From contig NZ_JAHLMU010000001.1 of the NCBI RefSeq assembly GCF_018919485.1, positions 2,414,043-2,478,042 on the forward strand: a stretch of 64,000 nt of DNA, in the 5' to 3' direction. The position numbers and the translations under genes were made by a program. Numbering within the stretch: the stretch's first letter is position 1; each line of letters begins with the position of its first letter. Of this stretch, positions 17,081 through 27,585 are shown in pieces. Source of the DNA: Psychrobacter sp. TAE2020. Lineage in GTDB: Bacteria; Pseudomonadota; Gammaproteobacteria; Pseudomonadales; Moraxellaceae. Under the pieces are notes generated by a model, which was given only the letters and a program-made list of their open reading frames with translations, made no database searches and was not told where the DNA came from.

Positions 17081-19240
17081 ATGGTATACCAAGGAAATCG
17101 CATCACGGTAAGCATGCTAGATGACGGCATCGCCAACATGCATTACAACGCCGAAAATGAGAGCGTAAATAAATTTGATGCTGAAACCAATAAGCAATTT
17201 GGTGAAGCAGTAACTGCTTTAGAAAAAGCCAGTGATATTAAGGGATTAATCGTAACTTCAGGTAAAGGCGTGTTTATCGCTGGCGCAGATATTACTGAGT
17301 TTGTGGCATCATTTAAGCAATCAGAAGAAAGTATTAAAGACTGGGTTATTAGTATTAATAAAGATTTTAATCGCTTTGAAGATTTACCATTCCCAAAAGT
17401 AGCGGCCATCAATGGTGCCGCACTGGGTGGTGGCTGTGAGATGACGCTAGTTTGTGAATATCGGGTCATGAGCGAAAAAGCCATTATTGGTTTGCCTGAA
17501 ACGCAACTGGGCATCTTCCCAGGCTTCGGAGGTACTGTACGTAGCACGCGTATCATCGGTATTGATAATGCACTTGAATTGATCGCTACTGGAACCCCTA
17601 AAAAAGCCCTGGACGCGCTAAAATTAGGCTTAGTTGATGCGACTGTAGCGGCTGATGACGTACAAGATGCTGCTATTGATTTAGTGAAAAAATGTATCTC
17701 AGGTGAGCTTGATTGGCAAGCACGTCGTTATGAAAAGCTAAATCCAGTTAAGCTCAATGCCCTCGAGCAAGCGATGGCGTTTAGCAGTGCTAAAGCCATG
17801 ATCTTTGCCAAAGCCAATCCTAAGCAGTATCCAGCACCAGCATTAGCAATTGAAGCTATTGAGAAGCACGTTAACTTATCGCGTGATGAAGCTATTGCAG
17901 TAGAAGCAGCAGGTTTTGCTAAAGCTGCTAAGACCCCGCAAGCTGAGAGCTTAGTAGGTCTGTTCTTAAGCGATCAACTGGTCAAAAAGCTGGCTAAGCA
18001 ACACAGCAAGCAAGCGCATGAGATTGATGAAGCAGCCGTGTTAGGCGCAGGCATTATGGGTGGCGGTATTGCCTATCAAGCTGCTAGCAAAGGCTTGCCT
18101 ATTATCATGAAAGATATCAAATCTGAGCAACTAGATTTGGGTATGGGTGAAGCGAGTAAGCTACTAGGTAAGATGGTTGACCGTGGCAAAATGACGGCTA
18201 CTGAAATGGGCACAACTTTGAGCCGTATCCGCCCAACGCTTAACTATGGTGATTTTGCTGAGACTGATATCGTCATTGAAGCCGTAGTAGAAAATCCAAA
18301 CGTCAAGCGTGCGGTACTAAAAGAGGTCGAAGGCTTAGTAAAAGACGACTGTATCCTAGCGTCAAATACTTCAACAATTTCTATTACCTTTTTAGCAGAA
18401 GCGCTGGCACGTCCAGAGAACTTCGTTGGTATGCATTTCTTTAACCCAGTACATCGTATGCCTTTGGTTGAAGTTATCCGTGGCAAGAAGTCATCAGAGC
18501 AAGCGATCGCTACTACAGTGGCACTAGCTAGTAAGATGGGCAAAGTACCCGTTGTCGTTAATGATTGTCCAGGTTTCTTAGTTAACCGTGTACTGTTCCC
18601 ATACTTCGGGGCATTTGATTTATTGCTTAAGCAAGGCGCTGATTTCGTCAATGTCGATAAAGTTATGGAAAAATTCGGCTGGCCTATGGGCCCTGCTTAT
18701 CTAATCGATGTGGTCGGTTTGGATACAGGTGTTCATGGCGCAGAAGTGATGGCAGAAGGCTATCCTGATCGTATGAAGGCTGATTATAAAGGCGCAATTG
18801 AGCATCTTTATGATAATAAGCGCTTAGGTCAGAAGAACGGTGTTGGCTTCTACAAGTACGCCATGGACAAACGTGGCAAGCCTCAAAAGACTGCTGATGA
18901 AGCTACTTATGAGCTGTTAAAGGCGACTACTGATAGCGAAAAGCAAACTTTCGATGATCAAGCGATTATTGATCGTACTATGCTAGCTTTTTGCAACGAG
19001 ACGGTACGCTGCTTAGAGGATAACATTGTCAGCACGCCATCTGAAGCGGATATGGCTATGATTATGGGCGTTGGTTTCCCACCATTCCGCGGTGGACCTT
19101 GTCGTTATATCGACCAGATGGGCCTAGATAACTACTTGGCATTGTGTGAAAAATACGCATACCTTGGCAAAGCTTATGAAGCCCCACAAAAGATTCGTGA
19201 TATGGCAGCAGCAGGCGAGACCTTTTACGCTACTGCATAA
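17081..19240 (+). CDS. fadB: Fatty acid oxidation complex subunit alpha FadB
   Basis: A multifunctional enzyme with enoyl-CoA hydratase and isomerase activity in the N-terminal crotonase domain (residues 1-190, motifs IAGADITEF and [10 protein letters not shown]) and L-3-hydroxyacyl-CoA dehydrogenase activity in the C-terminal half. The NAD-binding motif is [14 protein letters not shown] (near 323) and the HAD signature is around [16 protein letters not shown]. At 719 aa it matches the family. The frame is open from 16952, but AAGGAG at 17069-17074 lies 6 bases before the ATG at 17081 and the N-terminus [10 protein letters not shown] is typical. It forms an alpha2-beta2 complex with FadA, encoded 169 bases downstream. 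Confidence 0.97.
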   Translation: MVYQGNRITVSMLDDGIANMHYNAENESVNKFDAETNKQFGEAVTALEKASDIKGLIVTSGKGVFIAGADITEFVASFKQSEESIKDWVISINKDFNRFEDLPFPKVAAINGAALGGGCEMTLVCEYRVMSEKAIIGLPETQLGIFPGFGGTVRSTRIIGIDNALELIATGTPKKALDALKLGLVDATVAADDVQDAAIDLVKKCISGELDWQARRYEKLNPVKLNALEQAMAFSSAKAMIFAKANPKQYPAPALAIEAIEKHVNLSRDEAIAVEAAGFAKAAKTPQAESLVGLFLSDQLVKKLAKQHSKQAHEIDEAAVLGAGIMGGGIAYQAASKGLPIIMKDIKSEQLDLGMGEASKLLGKMVDRGKMTATEMGTTLSRIRPTLNYGDFAETDIVIEAVVENPNVKRAVLKEVEGLVKDDCILASNTSTISITFLAEALARPENFVGMHFFNPVHRMPLVEVIRGKKSSEQAIATTVALASKMGKVPVVVNDCPGFLVNRVLFPYFGAFDLLLKQGADFVNVDKVMEKFGWPMGPAYLIDVVGLDTGVHGAEVMAEGYPDRMKADYKGAIEHLYDNKRLGQKNGVGFYKYAMDKRGKPQKTADEATYELLKATTDSEKQTFDDQAIIDRTMLAFCNETVRCLEDNIVSTPSEADMAMIMGVGFPPFRGGPCRYIDQMGLDNYLALCEKYAYLGKAYEAPQKIRDMAAAGETFYATA

Positions 19241-19397
19241 TGAGCACACACTATTAGGATAAGTAACGTAAGCGCTGGTTGAACGCAGTTTTATTGATAG
19301 TGATTAATCTGTTATCGAACTGCTATCAAGCTATTAATAAGTTATTAGCAGTGAGAGTTCATTTACAGCGCAACCGTTACTGACAATAAAAATTTAA

Positions 19398-20582
<1,185 letters not shown>

Positions 20583-21060
20583 CACTATCGGTAATAGTGA
20601 TCGGCAGTAATTAAGAAAGTCTAGCGACTAACAAAGCTGATATTTATCGACTGATTATTGCTTAATCGCTGCTAAAACAAACGCCTCTAACTTAAGGTTA
20701 GGGGTGTTTTTTTGTTTGTAGTGCATTAAAGTGGCTTGAGGGCAGAAAGCTAATATCGATTGGCTCACTCAAGGTTGCGGCAAGCAGCGTAGCTATTATG
20801 GTCAAAAATAATTACTGAATTCATCAATAGGGAGCACGGGTAAAAAATAGTTATAACCCAGTAACAGATGATAAGTTGTTACTAGAGATTATCCTCATTG
20901 ACGACCTCAACAAAATATGACTAAATAAGAAAGGCTTTTATAACTATAATGGCAATAATTACTATAGTTTTATAAAAGTGCATTATTTTATAAAAATATA
21001 TTATCTCATAAAAACAAAGGAATCTGTTGCCCCCTGCTGCAGATGTACAAGGAGTGTATT
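20583..21060. other. Intergenic region after fadA
   Basis: This 478-base spacer holds the fadA terminator at 20677-20714 and, nearer the next gene, two copies of the palindrome TTTTATAAAA at 20968-20977 and 20986-20995, 18 bases apart. No ORF is supported. Confidence 0.6.
20677..20714 (+). terminator. Terminator after fadA
   Basis: ACGCCTCTAAC (20681-20691) pairs with the inverse GTTAGGGGTGT (20697-20707) using wobble pairs, followed by T7. It lies about 100 bases beyond the fadA stop. Confidence 0.78.
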
Positions 21061-21636
21061 ATGGCTACTATGATAACGGATCGTACTTACCGCATTGCGC
21101 GTGAGAACACGCAAGCGATGATTATTGACGTACAAGAACGCCTAACCCCACATATCAATGACCATGAAAGTATCGTCAAAAAAATCTCTACTTTAATTCA
21201 AGGTCTACAAGCGCTTGATATTCCTATTATGCTCAATGAGCAATATAAAAAAGGTTTAGGCGAGACTTTGCCTGAGATAAAAGAGCTGCTGAATGAGAAT
21301 AATAAAAAAGGCTTTGAAAAACTTACTTTTAGTGCTTGTGACAACGATGATTCATGGAATCATTTGGCGCAGCAAAATCGTAGCATCGTGTTATTAATGG
21401 GCGTTGAGACTCATGTTTGTGTGCTGCAAACGGCTCTTGATCTACTCGATAACGGCATGCAACCGGTGATTATTGGCGATGCCGTAGGCTCACGTTTTCC
21501 CTATGACAAAAAGCAAGCCATTCGCCGTATTCGCCGTGCTGGTGGGGTTATTACTACTGTAGAAACAGTGTTGTTTGAGCTGTGCCGTAGTAGTGCTGAC
21601 CCAGCATTCAAAACTATTAGTAATTTAATCAAATAA
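21061..21636 (+). CDS. Isochorismatase-like cysteine hydrolase (YcaC type)
   Basis: A 191-residue member of the isochorismatase-like hydrolase superfamily. The expected catalytic triad is visible: Asp23 in MIIDVQERL, a Lys in the KKGFEKLTFSAC segment (near 87) and the nucleophile Cys120 in MGVETHVCVLQTA. Members hydrolyse amides, nicotinamide-like compounds or isochorismate. The substrate cannot be assigned here, and no siderophore genes are nearby. An ATG at 21043 is in frame, but AAGGAG at 21049-21054 lies 6 bases before 21061, which is chosen. A DUF1287 gene follows 48 bases later on the same strand. Confidence 0.85.
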   Translation: MATMITDRTYRIARENTQAMIIDVQERLTPHINDHESIVKKISTLIQGLQALDIPIMLNEQYKKGLGETLPEIKELLNENNKKGFEKLTFSACDNDDSWNHLAQQNRSIVLLMGVETHVCVLQTALDLLDNGMQPVIIGDAVGSRFPYDKKQAIRRIRRAGGVITTVETVLFELCRSSADPAFKTISNLIK

Positions 21637-21684
21637 TAGGCTTGCTTAATAATAAGTTGATTTTTAATCGATAAGGCAGAGCCA

Positions 21685-22287
21685 ATGGGTAGAGTAAAGC
21701 AGTATGGTCTAAATAGTTTCTTGATACTGATATTATCAGTTGCTATAACCGCGCCAGTCTCTGCTGCTAGCTCTATCAGTAGCGGTAACAAGCTGGCAGT
21801 AGATGCCAAAAAGCAAATCGGCGTCACTGTCAGTTACGACCCGACTTATCGCAAGCTTGATTTCCCACGTGGCGATGTAGCACAAGATACTGGGGTCTGT
21901 ACTGATGTGGTAGTACGAGCTTACCGTTTGCAAAATATCGATCTGCAACAGCTTATTAACGTCGATATGAAAGCGAATTTTTCTGCTTATCCTAACACTT
22001 GGGGTCTAAAATCAACTGATAAAAATATTGACCATCGCCGTGTGCCTAATTTAGAGACTTATTTTACTCGTCATGGACAGCCGTTATCAGTAACCGATAA
22101 GGCAGGGTTTTTAGCGGGTGACATTGTTTCTTGGCGATTACCTACTAGTAATCTGCCGCATATCGGCATAGTTTCAGACAAGTTAGCTGCTGACGGTACG
22201 CCGCTTATTATCCATAACATCGGTCGTGGTACTCAAGAAGAAAACATCCTTTTTACTTATCCAATTAAAGGCCATTTTCGTTATTAA
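21685..22287 (+). CDS. DUF1287-family exported protein (YijF-like)
   Basis: A 200-residue secreted protein with a Sec signal peptide (hydrophobic 11-22, probable cleavage after SAA near residue 28). The rest is the DUF1287 domain, related to NlpC/P60-type cysteine peptidases. Cys72 in DTGVCTDVVVRAY and His159 in LPHIGIVSD are candidate catalytic residues. Family function is not established, although cell-wall amidase activity is plausible. AAGGCAGA lies before the ATG. It may share a transcript with the isochorismatase-like gene 48 bases upstream, but the two functions are unrelated. Confidence 0.85.
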   Translation: MGRVKQYGLNSFLILILSVAITAPVSAASSISSGNKLAVDAKKQIGVTVSYDPTYRKLDFPRGDVAQDTGVCTDVVVRAYRLQNIDLQQLINVDMKANFSAYPNTWGLKSTDKNIDHRRVPNLETYFTRHGQPLSVTDKAGFLAGDIVSWRLPTSNLPHIGIVSDKLAADGTPLIIHNIGRGTQEENILFTYPIKGHFRY

Positions 22288-22331
22288 TACCCTCAGTATT
22301 ACCGCATTAATATTTATCTCTTAGTGCTATT

Positions 22332-22370
22332 AAAAACAGCCGCTAACGAATTAACGCTAGCAGCTGTTTT
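22332..22370. terminator. Terminator between DUF1287 gene and psd
   Basis: AAAAACAGC plus CGCTA (22332-22345) pairs with TAGCA plus GCTGTTTTT (22357-22370) with one mismatch, A-rich to the left and T-rich to the right. It lies between two convergent genes and can work both ways. Confidence 0.75.
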
Positions 22371-22426
22371 TATAAGGTAGTGTTGGCAACATTTTAGATC
22401 ATGCTATGTGGTTTACTAGCAAAATC

Positions 22427-23263
22427 TTATTCAGCGTTTGCTAAGCCTAATAGCTGTCCCATTTCAACTTTAGCATTAGCACTCATGCTCTGTTGCCAAT
22501 CCGCTTTAGCTGCTTTTGGCAGAATAACGATGGCCGTTGAGCCTAAGTAAAAACGCCCAAGCTCAGCACCTTTTGCTAAAGTCATATCATGCTGTTGCAG
22601 TTGAATGTCTTTGCTACGGGTGATGCGACCAGTAGCTACGGTTTCGATACCAGCGACGATCATGGCTCCGACCATCACTACTGCAGCTTTGCCATACTCA
22701 GTATCGAAGATGCAAACCAAACGCTCATTACGTGCAAACAGATCCGGCACGTTAGCGGCTGTGCTATTATTAACCGAAAATAAAGTTCCAGGTACGTAGC
22801 GAGTGGTGGTTAGAGTACCAGCAAACGGCATATGTACCCGATGATAGTTGCTAGGAGCTAGATAAACCGTAGCAAAGCTACCCTCAGCAAAATAATCACC
22901 GTCGTCTTTATTAGCTAGCAATTGGCCGATATCGTAATAGCTGCCTTTAGCTTGCAACAATTTGCTATCTTCTATCTGTCCCAACTGCGATATAACGCCA
23001 TCAGCAGGACTAACGATACCATTGACAGTCGCATCGATAGTACGGGCATCGTCTTTGAGCTCACGAGTAAAAAAATCATTAAAGCTCTCGTAGGCGTTAA
23101 AGCTTTGGCGCTCATATTCTTTTAAGCTGACGCCATAAGCTTTTGCAAAGCTGCGAATAAAAGCCCGCTTAACTAGCGGATGACGACTAGCGGCTAAGCG
23201 ACCAGCAACGCGACTGAGCTTCTGCTGCGGAACAAACTGTTGAATAGTAGTAAATAAAGTCAT
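22427..23263 (-). CDS. psd: Phosphatidylserine decarboxylase proenzyme
   Basis: A membrane-associated enzyme that decarboxylates phosphatidylserine to phosphatidylethanolamine. It self-cleaves at the LGST motif (240-243), making Ser242 the pyruvoyl group of the alpha chain, so the beta chain is residues 1-241. Other conserved parts are the SPADG segment (85-89) and YHRVHMPFAG (near 140). At 278 aa it is of the shorter PSD-B type, as in Pseudomonas. Start at 23263, with a weak Shine-Dalgarno. It is divergent from dtd. Confidence 0.97.
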   Translation of the reverse strand: MTLFTTIQQFVPQQKLSRVAGRLAASRHPLVKRAFIRSFAKAYGVSLKEYERQSFNAYESFNDFFTRELKDDARTIDATVNGIVSPADGVISQLGQIEDSKLLQAKGSYYDIGQLLANKDDGDYFAEGSFATVYLAPSNYHRVHMPFAGTLTTTRYVPGTLFSVNNSTAANVPDLFARNERLVCIFDTEYGKAAVVMVGAMIVAGIETVATGRITRSKDIQLQQHDMTLAKGAELGRFYLGSTAIVILPKAAKADWQQSMSANAKVEMGQLLGLANAE

Positions 23264-23418
23264 AACAGGCTACCAAGATGATTTTTTGAATAAAGTATTT
23301 GATAAAGAGGGTGTTGTTAAGCGGTTTAGTAAACAATAGTAAAATATAATAATATTGTGGCGTATTTTATCACGGTGAGGGGCATTCATATGCTTATAAT
23401 TGGTTAAGGAAAAATTTA

Positions 23419-23871
23419 ATGAAAGCACTTATTCAGCGTGTTAAGCATGCTAATGTCAAAGTTGATGGGCACAGCATCGGCGCTATCGAACAGGGAATCT
23501 TGGCTTATATCGGTCTTGGTCACGATGATGATAAACAAAGTATGCAGCGCTTAGTCGATAAAATCCTGACTTATCGTATTTTTGACAATACTATCGACCC
23601 CACTAAGCTAGGTAAATTGGACCAAAATCTACAACAAGTTGGCGGTGGCTTATTATTAGTCTCGCAATTCACCTTAATGGCCAATACTAATAATGGGCGT
23701 CGGCCTGACTTTGGCCCAGCAATGTCTCCTGATGCAGCGCAATTGTTGTTCGCAGAGATGATAGCCTATGCGCAGAGTCAATATTCGATCGTTGCTAGCG
23801 GTGAATTCGGCGCAAATATGCAGGTTGAAAGTATCAATGATGGGCCTTTGAGCTTTTTACTTGAGGTTTAA
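23419..23871 (+). CDS. dtd: D-aminoacyl-tRNA deacylase
   Basis: A cytosolic proofreading hydrolase that removes D-amino acids (and glycine mischarged on tRNA-Ala) from tRNA. At 150 aa it is full length. The start MKALIQRV, the SQFTL motif (near 82) and the C-terminal NDGP with the cross-subunit Gly-Pro are diagnostic. AAGGA precedes the ATG. It lies in a divergent arrangement with psd and is followed by phoB 216 bases later, so it is probably its own transcript. Confidence 0.96.
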   Translation: MKALIQRVKHANVKVDGHSIGAIEQGILAYIGLGHDDDKQSMQRLVDKILTYRIFDNTIDPTKLGKLDQNLQQVGGGLLLVSQFTLMANTNNGRRPDFGPAMSPDAAQLLFAEMIAYAQSQYSIVASGEFGANMQVESINDGPLSFLLEV

Positions 23872-24087
23872 TAAAGCTAAAGTTATTGCGTCGATAAGCA
23901 CTATGTAGGTAATTTACGCTATATCTTAATAGCAGTGCTTGTCATCAAGTAGTCATAATTAAAGGCTTTAATAGTAGGCTAATAAAAAACCAATAAAAAC
24001 TAATGAACCAATAGCTGATACAGACTTAGCCTATAGTAAATCAAGCTAGTATCACTATTAAAACTGTTACCAATATAAGGTCATAGT

Positions 24088-24792
24088 ATGCAAAATGAGC
24101 GGATTTTGATCGTTGAAGATGAGCCAGCGATTAGTGAGATGATCGTAATGACGCTAGAGATAGCTGGGTTCGATTGCTTGCAAGCCGCTAATATCTCAGA
24201 GGCGCACCAACAAGTCGTTGATCACCGTCCAGCATTGATTTTGCTAGACTGGATGTTACCTGGTGATAAAAACGGTATTGATTTTTGTCGCATGCTCAAA
24301 AAAGATCAAATGTATGCGGAGATTCCAGTGATTATGCTGACCGCAAGAGGCGAAGAAAACAATAAAGTCCATGGCTTAGATGCTGGTGCTGATGACTATA
24401 TTACTAAACCATTCTCAACTCGCGAACTGGTATCAAGAATCAAAGCCGTACTACGTCGTAGTAGTGCCTTGAGTGCTGATAAACCTATCGATATTGGTAA
24501 GCTCAGTCTCGATACTAAAAGCCAGCGTCTAACGACTGAGGGTAAGGTTATTGATATTGGCCCAACAGAATATCGATTACTAGCGTTTTTTATGACTCAT
24601 CCTGAACGTGCATATACTCGTACTCAACTGTTAGATCAAGTTTGGGGCGGCAATGTTTATATTGAAGATCGTACTATCGATGTGCATATTCGCCGTTTGC
24701 GTAAGCTTCTACAGCCGTATGACTGTGACAGATTGATTCAGACGGTTCGCGGCACTGGCTATCGATTCTCTAGCTTATTGCAGGCAGACTAG
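24088..24792 (+). CDS. phoB: Phosphate-type response regulator PhoB
   Basis: An OmpR/PhoB-family transcription factor. The receiver domain (1-120) has the phosphoacceptor Asp54 in LLDWMLPG, the acidic pocket Asp10-Glu11-Asp12 (ILIVEDEP starts at residue 6) and the Lys in TKPFSTREL. The winged-helix DNA-binding domain (about 135-230) contains YTRTQLLDQVWG and the recognition helix segment DRTIDVHIRRLRK. At 234 aa it has the PhoB length. AAGGTC lies before the ATG, and phoR follows 39 bases later. I saw no confident Pho box directly upstream. Confidence 0.95.
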   Translation: MQNERILIVEDEPAISEMIVMTLEIAGFDCLQAANISEAHQQVVDHRPALILLDWMLPGDKNGIDFCRMLKKDQMYAEIPVIMLTARGEENNKVHGLDAGADDYITKPFSTRELVSRIKAVLRRSSALSADKPIDIGKLSLDTKSQRLTTEGKVIDIGPTEYRLLAFFMTHPERAYTRTQLLDQVWGGNVYIEDRTIDVHIRRLRKLLQPYDCDRLIQTVRGTGYRFSSLLQAD

Positions 24793-24831
24793 ATTTACTA
24801 TAAAAATAACGGTAATGCAGCTGCTTATAAA

Positions 24832-25962
24832 ATGATGGACAAACCTATGATACCCGCTATAACCGTAACGCCTGTCACTGAAAATGAGCAACAACATGAG
24901 CAAAACCAAATAGATCAGCAACAGGCGATAGGTCAGCTCGAAAAAATAAGAAGCTCGTTGCGAGCATTGCAAGATGCCGTAGTATTACTTGATCATAATG
25001 ACGGCTTGGAATGGTGGAATCAGGCAGCGCAAACGCTATTGCTGTTGCAAGTCGGTGATAAGGGTAACTGTATTTTTGATTTCATCAAGGGCCCTGAGTT
25101 TCGAGATTATTATCAAGCCATATCTATAAGTACGGAGACCTCTAATGATGGTGTGCACATGGCATCATGGCGAGATCCTAAGCGTTATCTTAGATGTGAA
25201 ATCACCCCTTTTGGTGATAATAAACTGTTAATTATCTACGATGAAACGCGCTTGCATCATTTAGAACAAATGCGCCGCGATTTTGTCGGTAATGTCTCTC
25301 ACGAACTGCGTACACCTTTGACCGTGCTGATGGGTTATCTAGAAAACTTTTCTGAGCAAGAAGACATCACTCCGCAGTGGCGGCGCGGTTTTGAGTTAAT
25401 GACTCAGCAAACCACACGGATGAATCGAATCATTAATGATTTACTGCTGCTGTCTAAAATTGAAATTGAAGAGACTCATCAGCTAGAATACATAAATATG
25501 ACTAAACTACTCACCCAAGTTTATGATGATGCGCAGGCTTATAACCAAGAATACGGTCATACTATTCATTTGCACATAGACACTTATGATGGCTTATATG
25601 GCTCGGAGATGTATCTAAATAGTGCCTTATCCAATTTAGTCATCAATGCCATTAAATATACCCCAAAAGGGGGCAATATAGAGATAAGTTGGACCAAAAC
25701 CTCTGAAGGCTGCTGCTTTGCGGTCACTGATGATGGCATTGGTATTGCAGACACTCATATCGCCCGTTTGACTGAGCGCTTTTATCGTGTTGATAGTAGT
25801 CGCAGTCGTGCTACTGGAGGTACAGGGTTGGGGCTTGCGATCGTTAAGCACGTGCTGTACCAACATAATACTAGCCTGCATATTAACTCTAAACAAGACA
25901 TGGGCTCTACTTTTAGTGCTAAGTTTCCAATGTCACAAGTTCGAACTTCGGTTGATAATTAG
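24832..25962 (+). CDS. phoR: Sensor histidine kinase PhoR, without a visible membrane segment
   Basis: A histidine kinase partner of PhoB. A PAS-like domain (about 38-135) precedes the HisKA H-box FVGNVSHELRTPLTVLMGYL with phospho-acceptor His157. The ATPase domain shows the N-box NLVINAIKYTP (Asn272), the G1 box DDGIGI and FYRVDSSRSRATGGTGLGLA, the last typical of PhoR. At 376 aa it is shorter than E. coli PhoR (431 aa), because the N-terminal hydrophobic region normally present is missing. The first 35 residues are Gln- and Glu-rich. The spacer to phoB is only 39 bases, so no upstream exon-like extension is available. Its 3' end is only 9 bases from the convergent M23 gene. Confidence 0.92.
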   Translation: MMDKPMIPAITVTPVTENEQQHEQNQIDQQQAIGQLEKIRSSLRALQDAVVLLDHNDGLEWWNQAAQTLLLLQVGDKGNCIFDFIKGPEFRDYYQAISISTETSNDGVHMASWRDPKRYLRCEITPFGDNKLLIIYDETRLHHLEQMRRDFVGNVSHELRTPLTVLMGYLENFSEQEDITPQWRRGFELMTQQTTRMNRIINDLLLLSKIEIEETHQLEYINMTKLLTQVYDDAQAYNQEYGHTIHLHIDTYDGLYGSEMYLNSALSNLVINAIKYTPKGGNIEISWTKTSEGCCFAVTDDGIGIADTHIARLTERFYRVDSSRSRATGGTGLGLAIVKHVLYQHNTSLHINSKQDMGSTFSAKFPMSQVRTSVDN

Positions 25963-25971
25963 GTTGTAGCG

Positions 25972-26565
25972 CTATTTGGCTTTGATTAGCAAAGGATAAG
26001 GATTGACCGCACTGCCATTGATGTAAACCCCATAATGGACGTGGGGTGGTGTCCCTTTAGCATTGCCGCTATCGCCAACATAACCTACTGTATCTCCTGC
26101 CTCGATCCATTGATTAGGACTGATATCGGCATAGTCTTCTAAGTGCGCATAGTAATGTCCCGCGCCACCAGGCCCTACGATAACCACTACTTTTCCACCT
26201 AATCTATCATCACCGACTTTGCTTACTACTCCTTGGGTAGTGGCTTTAATCGGAGTATTGCGTGGCGCAAAGATATCTATACCTTCGTGACGGCGTCCTT
26301 CGCTACGTGCACCGCCCCAAGTATCAGTCAAATGCTGACCTAGTAACGGACTGGGTAAGCTATTGTCTGTCGGTAGCGGTTGTTGCAATAGATTTACCTG
26401 CTGCCATTTTGCTACTACAAAGCGCTGTGACTGTTGACTGATAGTAGGTAATAGCTTGTCAAATAAAAACAACAGACCCAATAAAAGCATTGATCTCACT
26501 ATTAGTTTTAATAACCGACTAAATAGTGATGGCGGTGCTTGCCGATATTGGTCATTGAGGGGCAT
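25972..26565 (-). CDS. M23-family (LytM-type) metallopeptidase, membrane anchored
   Basis: A probable cell-wall endopeptidase or a non-catalytic amidase activator. One N-terminal hydrophobic segment (about 23-38) anchors it in the inner membrane. The LytM/M23 domain spans 75-195. The zinc ligands His93 and Asp97 (HEGID) and His177 of HVH (175-177) are all present, as is His141 in YYAHLED, so the enzyme looks catalytically competent. AAGGA lies 7 bases before the ATG. It is convergent with phoR with a 9-base gap and no terminator between them. Confidence 0.88.
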   Translation of the reverse strand: MPLNDQYRQAPPSLFSRLLKLIVRSMLLLGLLFLFDKLLPTISQQSQRFVVAKWQQVNLLQQPLPTDNSLPSPLLGQHLTDTWGGARSEGRRHEGIDIFAPRNTPIKATTQGVVSKVGDDRLGGKVVVIVGPGGAGHYYAHLEDYADISPNQWIEAGDTVGYVGDSGNAKGTPPHVHYGVYINGSAVNPYPLLIKAK

Positions 26566-26798
26566 CGATTTTCCTTATTATTAACTACTTTTTTATTAAC
26601 TGCTTTTAATTTTAGCAGGTTTATTTACTGCGGTTATGTTGGTAGCAATACTAAGATAACCGCCTTCTTATCTTGCAGACGGGCAAAGCGGTGTCTACTT
26701 GTGAACGCTCAATACGCCCTAATATATGAAGATTATTTTAGACCTTATTCAATGGTGTTTAACCATAAATTTTCTATATATTGTAATGGCTACTGCTT

Positions 26799-27494
26799 AT
26801 GACTCCCGTTGCTACAGCGCTTATTATTGATACCGAAACCGATCAAGGAAGTGATCCAAGACCTATTCAAGTAGCGACTATAAATGTCGCTACCGGTTTT
26901 GAGTGGATGCAGTATTTTAACAGTGGTCGTTCGATATCGCCTGTAGTGATAAAAGTGCATGGCATTACTGATGAGCGTGTCGCAGGTCTGGCAAGTTTTC
27001 AGTTGGATGAGTTCGAATTACCAGAGTATCTTATTGGCCATAATGTTCGCTTTGACTGGCGAGTGATTGGCAGGCCATCGACTAAGCTGATATGTACGGT
27101 TCGGCTGGCACGCGCCGCTTTTCCAGAATGGCGCTTTTATGGTCAGTCCAAATGTATCGAACAGCTATTAGGTAAAGGCGAGGCCAGTAAAATGACCATA
27201 GCCGCCCACGATGCGCTAGGCGATGCGCGGATGTGTTACTTACTTTATAAGGCTTGTTGTGAGCGCTTGGAGATTGATGCTACTGACTTTGCCGCTGCTC
27301 ACAAAATCTCCAACACCGCTAACCCAGTAAGCAAGATGCCGTTTGGCAAGTATAAAGGTCAAGCGATCAAAGAAGTACCGATCAACTATATTAAGTGGAT
27401 GCTAGGTAATATTCATAATATGCAGCCCTCATTACATACGGCTTTGACTGAGCGTATAACTGCTGCAAAACTGGCTGATGAATCACTAGAGTAA
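26799..27494 (+). CDS. ExoX-like 3'-5' exonuclease with C-terminal DUF3820 domain
   Basis: A DnaQ-superfamily DEDDh exonuclease. Exo I is IIDTETD (Asp11, Glu13), Exo II is LIGHNVRFDWRV and Exo III is AHDALGDARM with its His and Asp. The C-terminal block MPFGKYKGQAIKEVPINYI (near 185) is the DUF3820 motif, often fused to ExoX-type nucleases. A role in DNA repair or single-strand end processing is likely by family. No clear Shine-Dalgarno precedes the ATG, and another ATG at 26786 is out of frame. An SSS transporter gene follows 91 bases later. Confidence 0.85.
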   Translation: MTPVATALIIDTETDQGSDPRPIQVATINVATGFEWMQYFNSGRSISPVVIKVHGITDERVAGLASFQLDEFELPEYLIGHNVRFDWRVIGRPSTKLICTVRLARAAFPEWRFYGQSKCIEQLLGKGEASKMTIAAHDALGDARMCYLLYKACCERLEIDATDFAAAHKISNTANPVSKMPFGKYKGQAIKEVPINYIKWMLGNIHNMQPSLHTALTERITAAKLADESLE

Positions 27495-27585
27495 GTCGTA
27501 GACTAAGCAATTTTATCGCAGGTTGAGCTGGTAAAAAACCCTACATAACCACAAATAATTATAAGAAAAAAGGGAATAATCAATA

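Noticed and set aside
26539..26802. 87-codon plus-strand ORF between the M23 gene and the ExoX-like gene
   Set aside because: It starts inside the M23 gene on the other strand, overlaps the ExoX start and has unnatural amino-acid composition.
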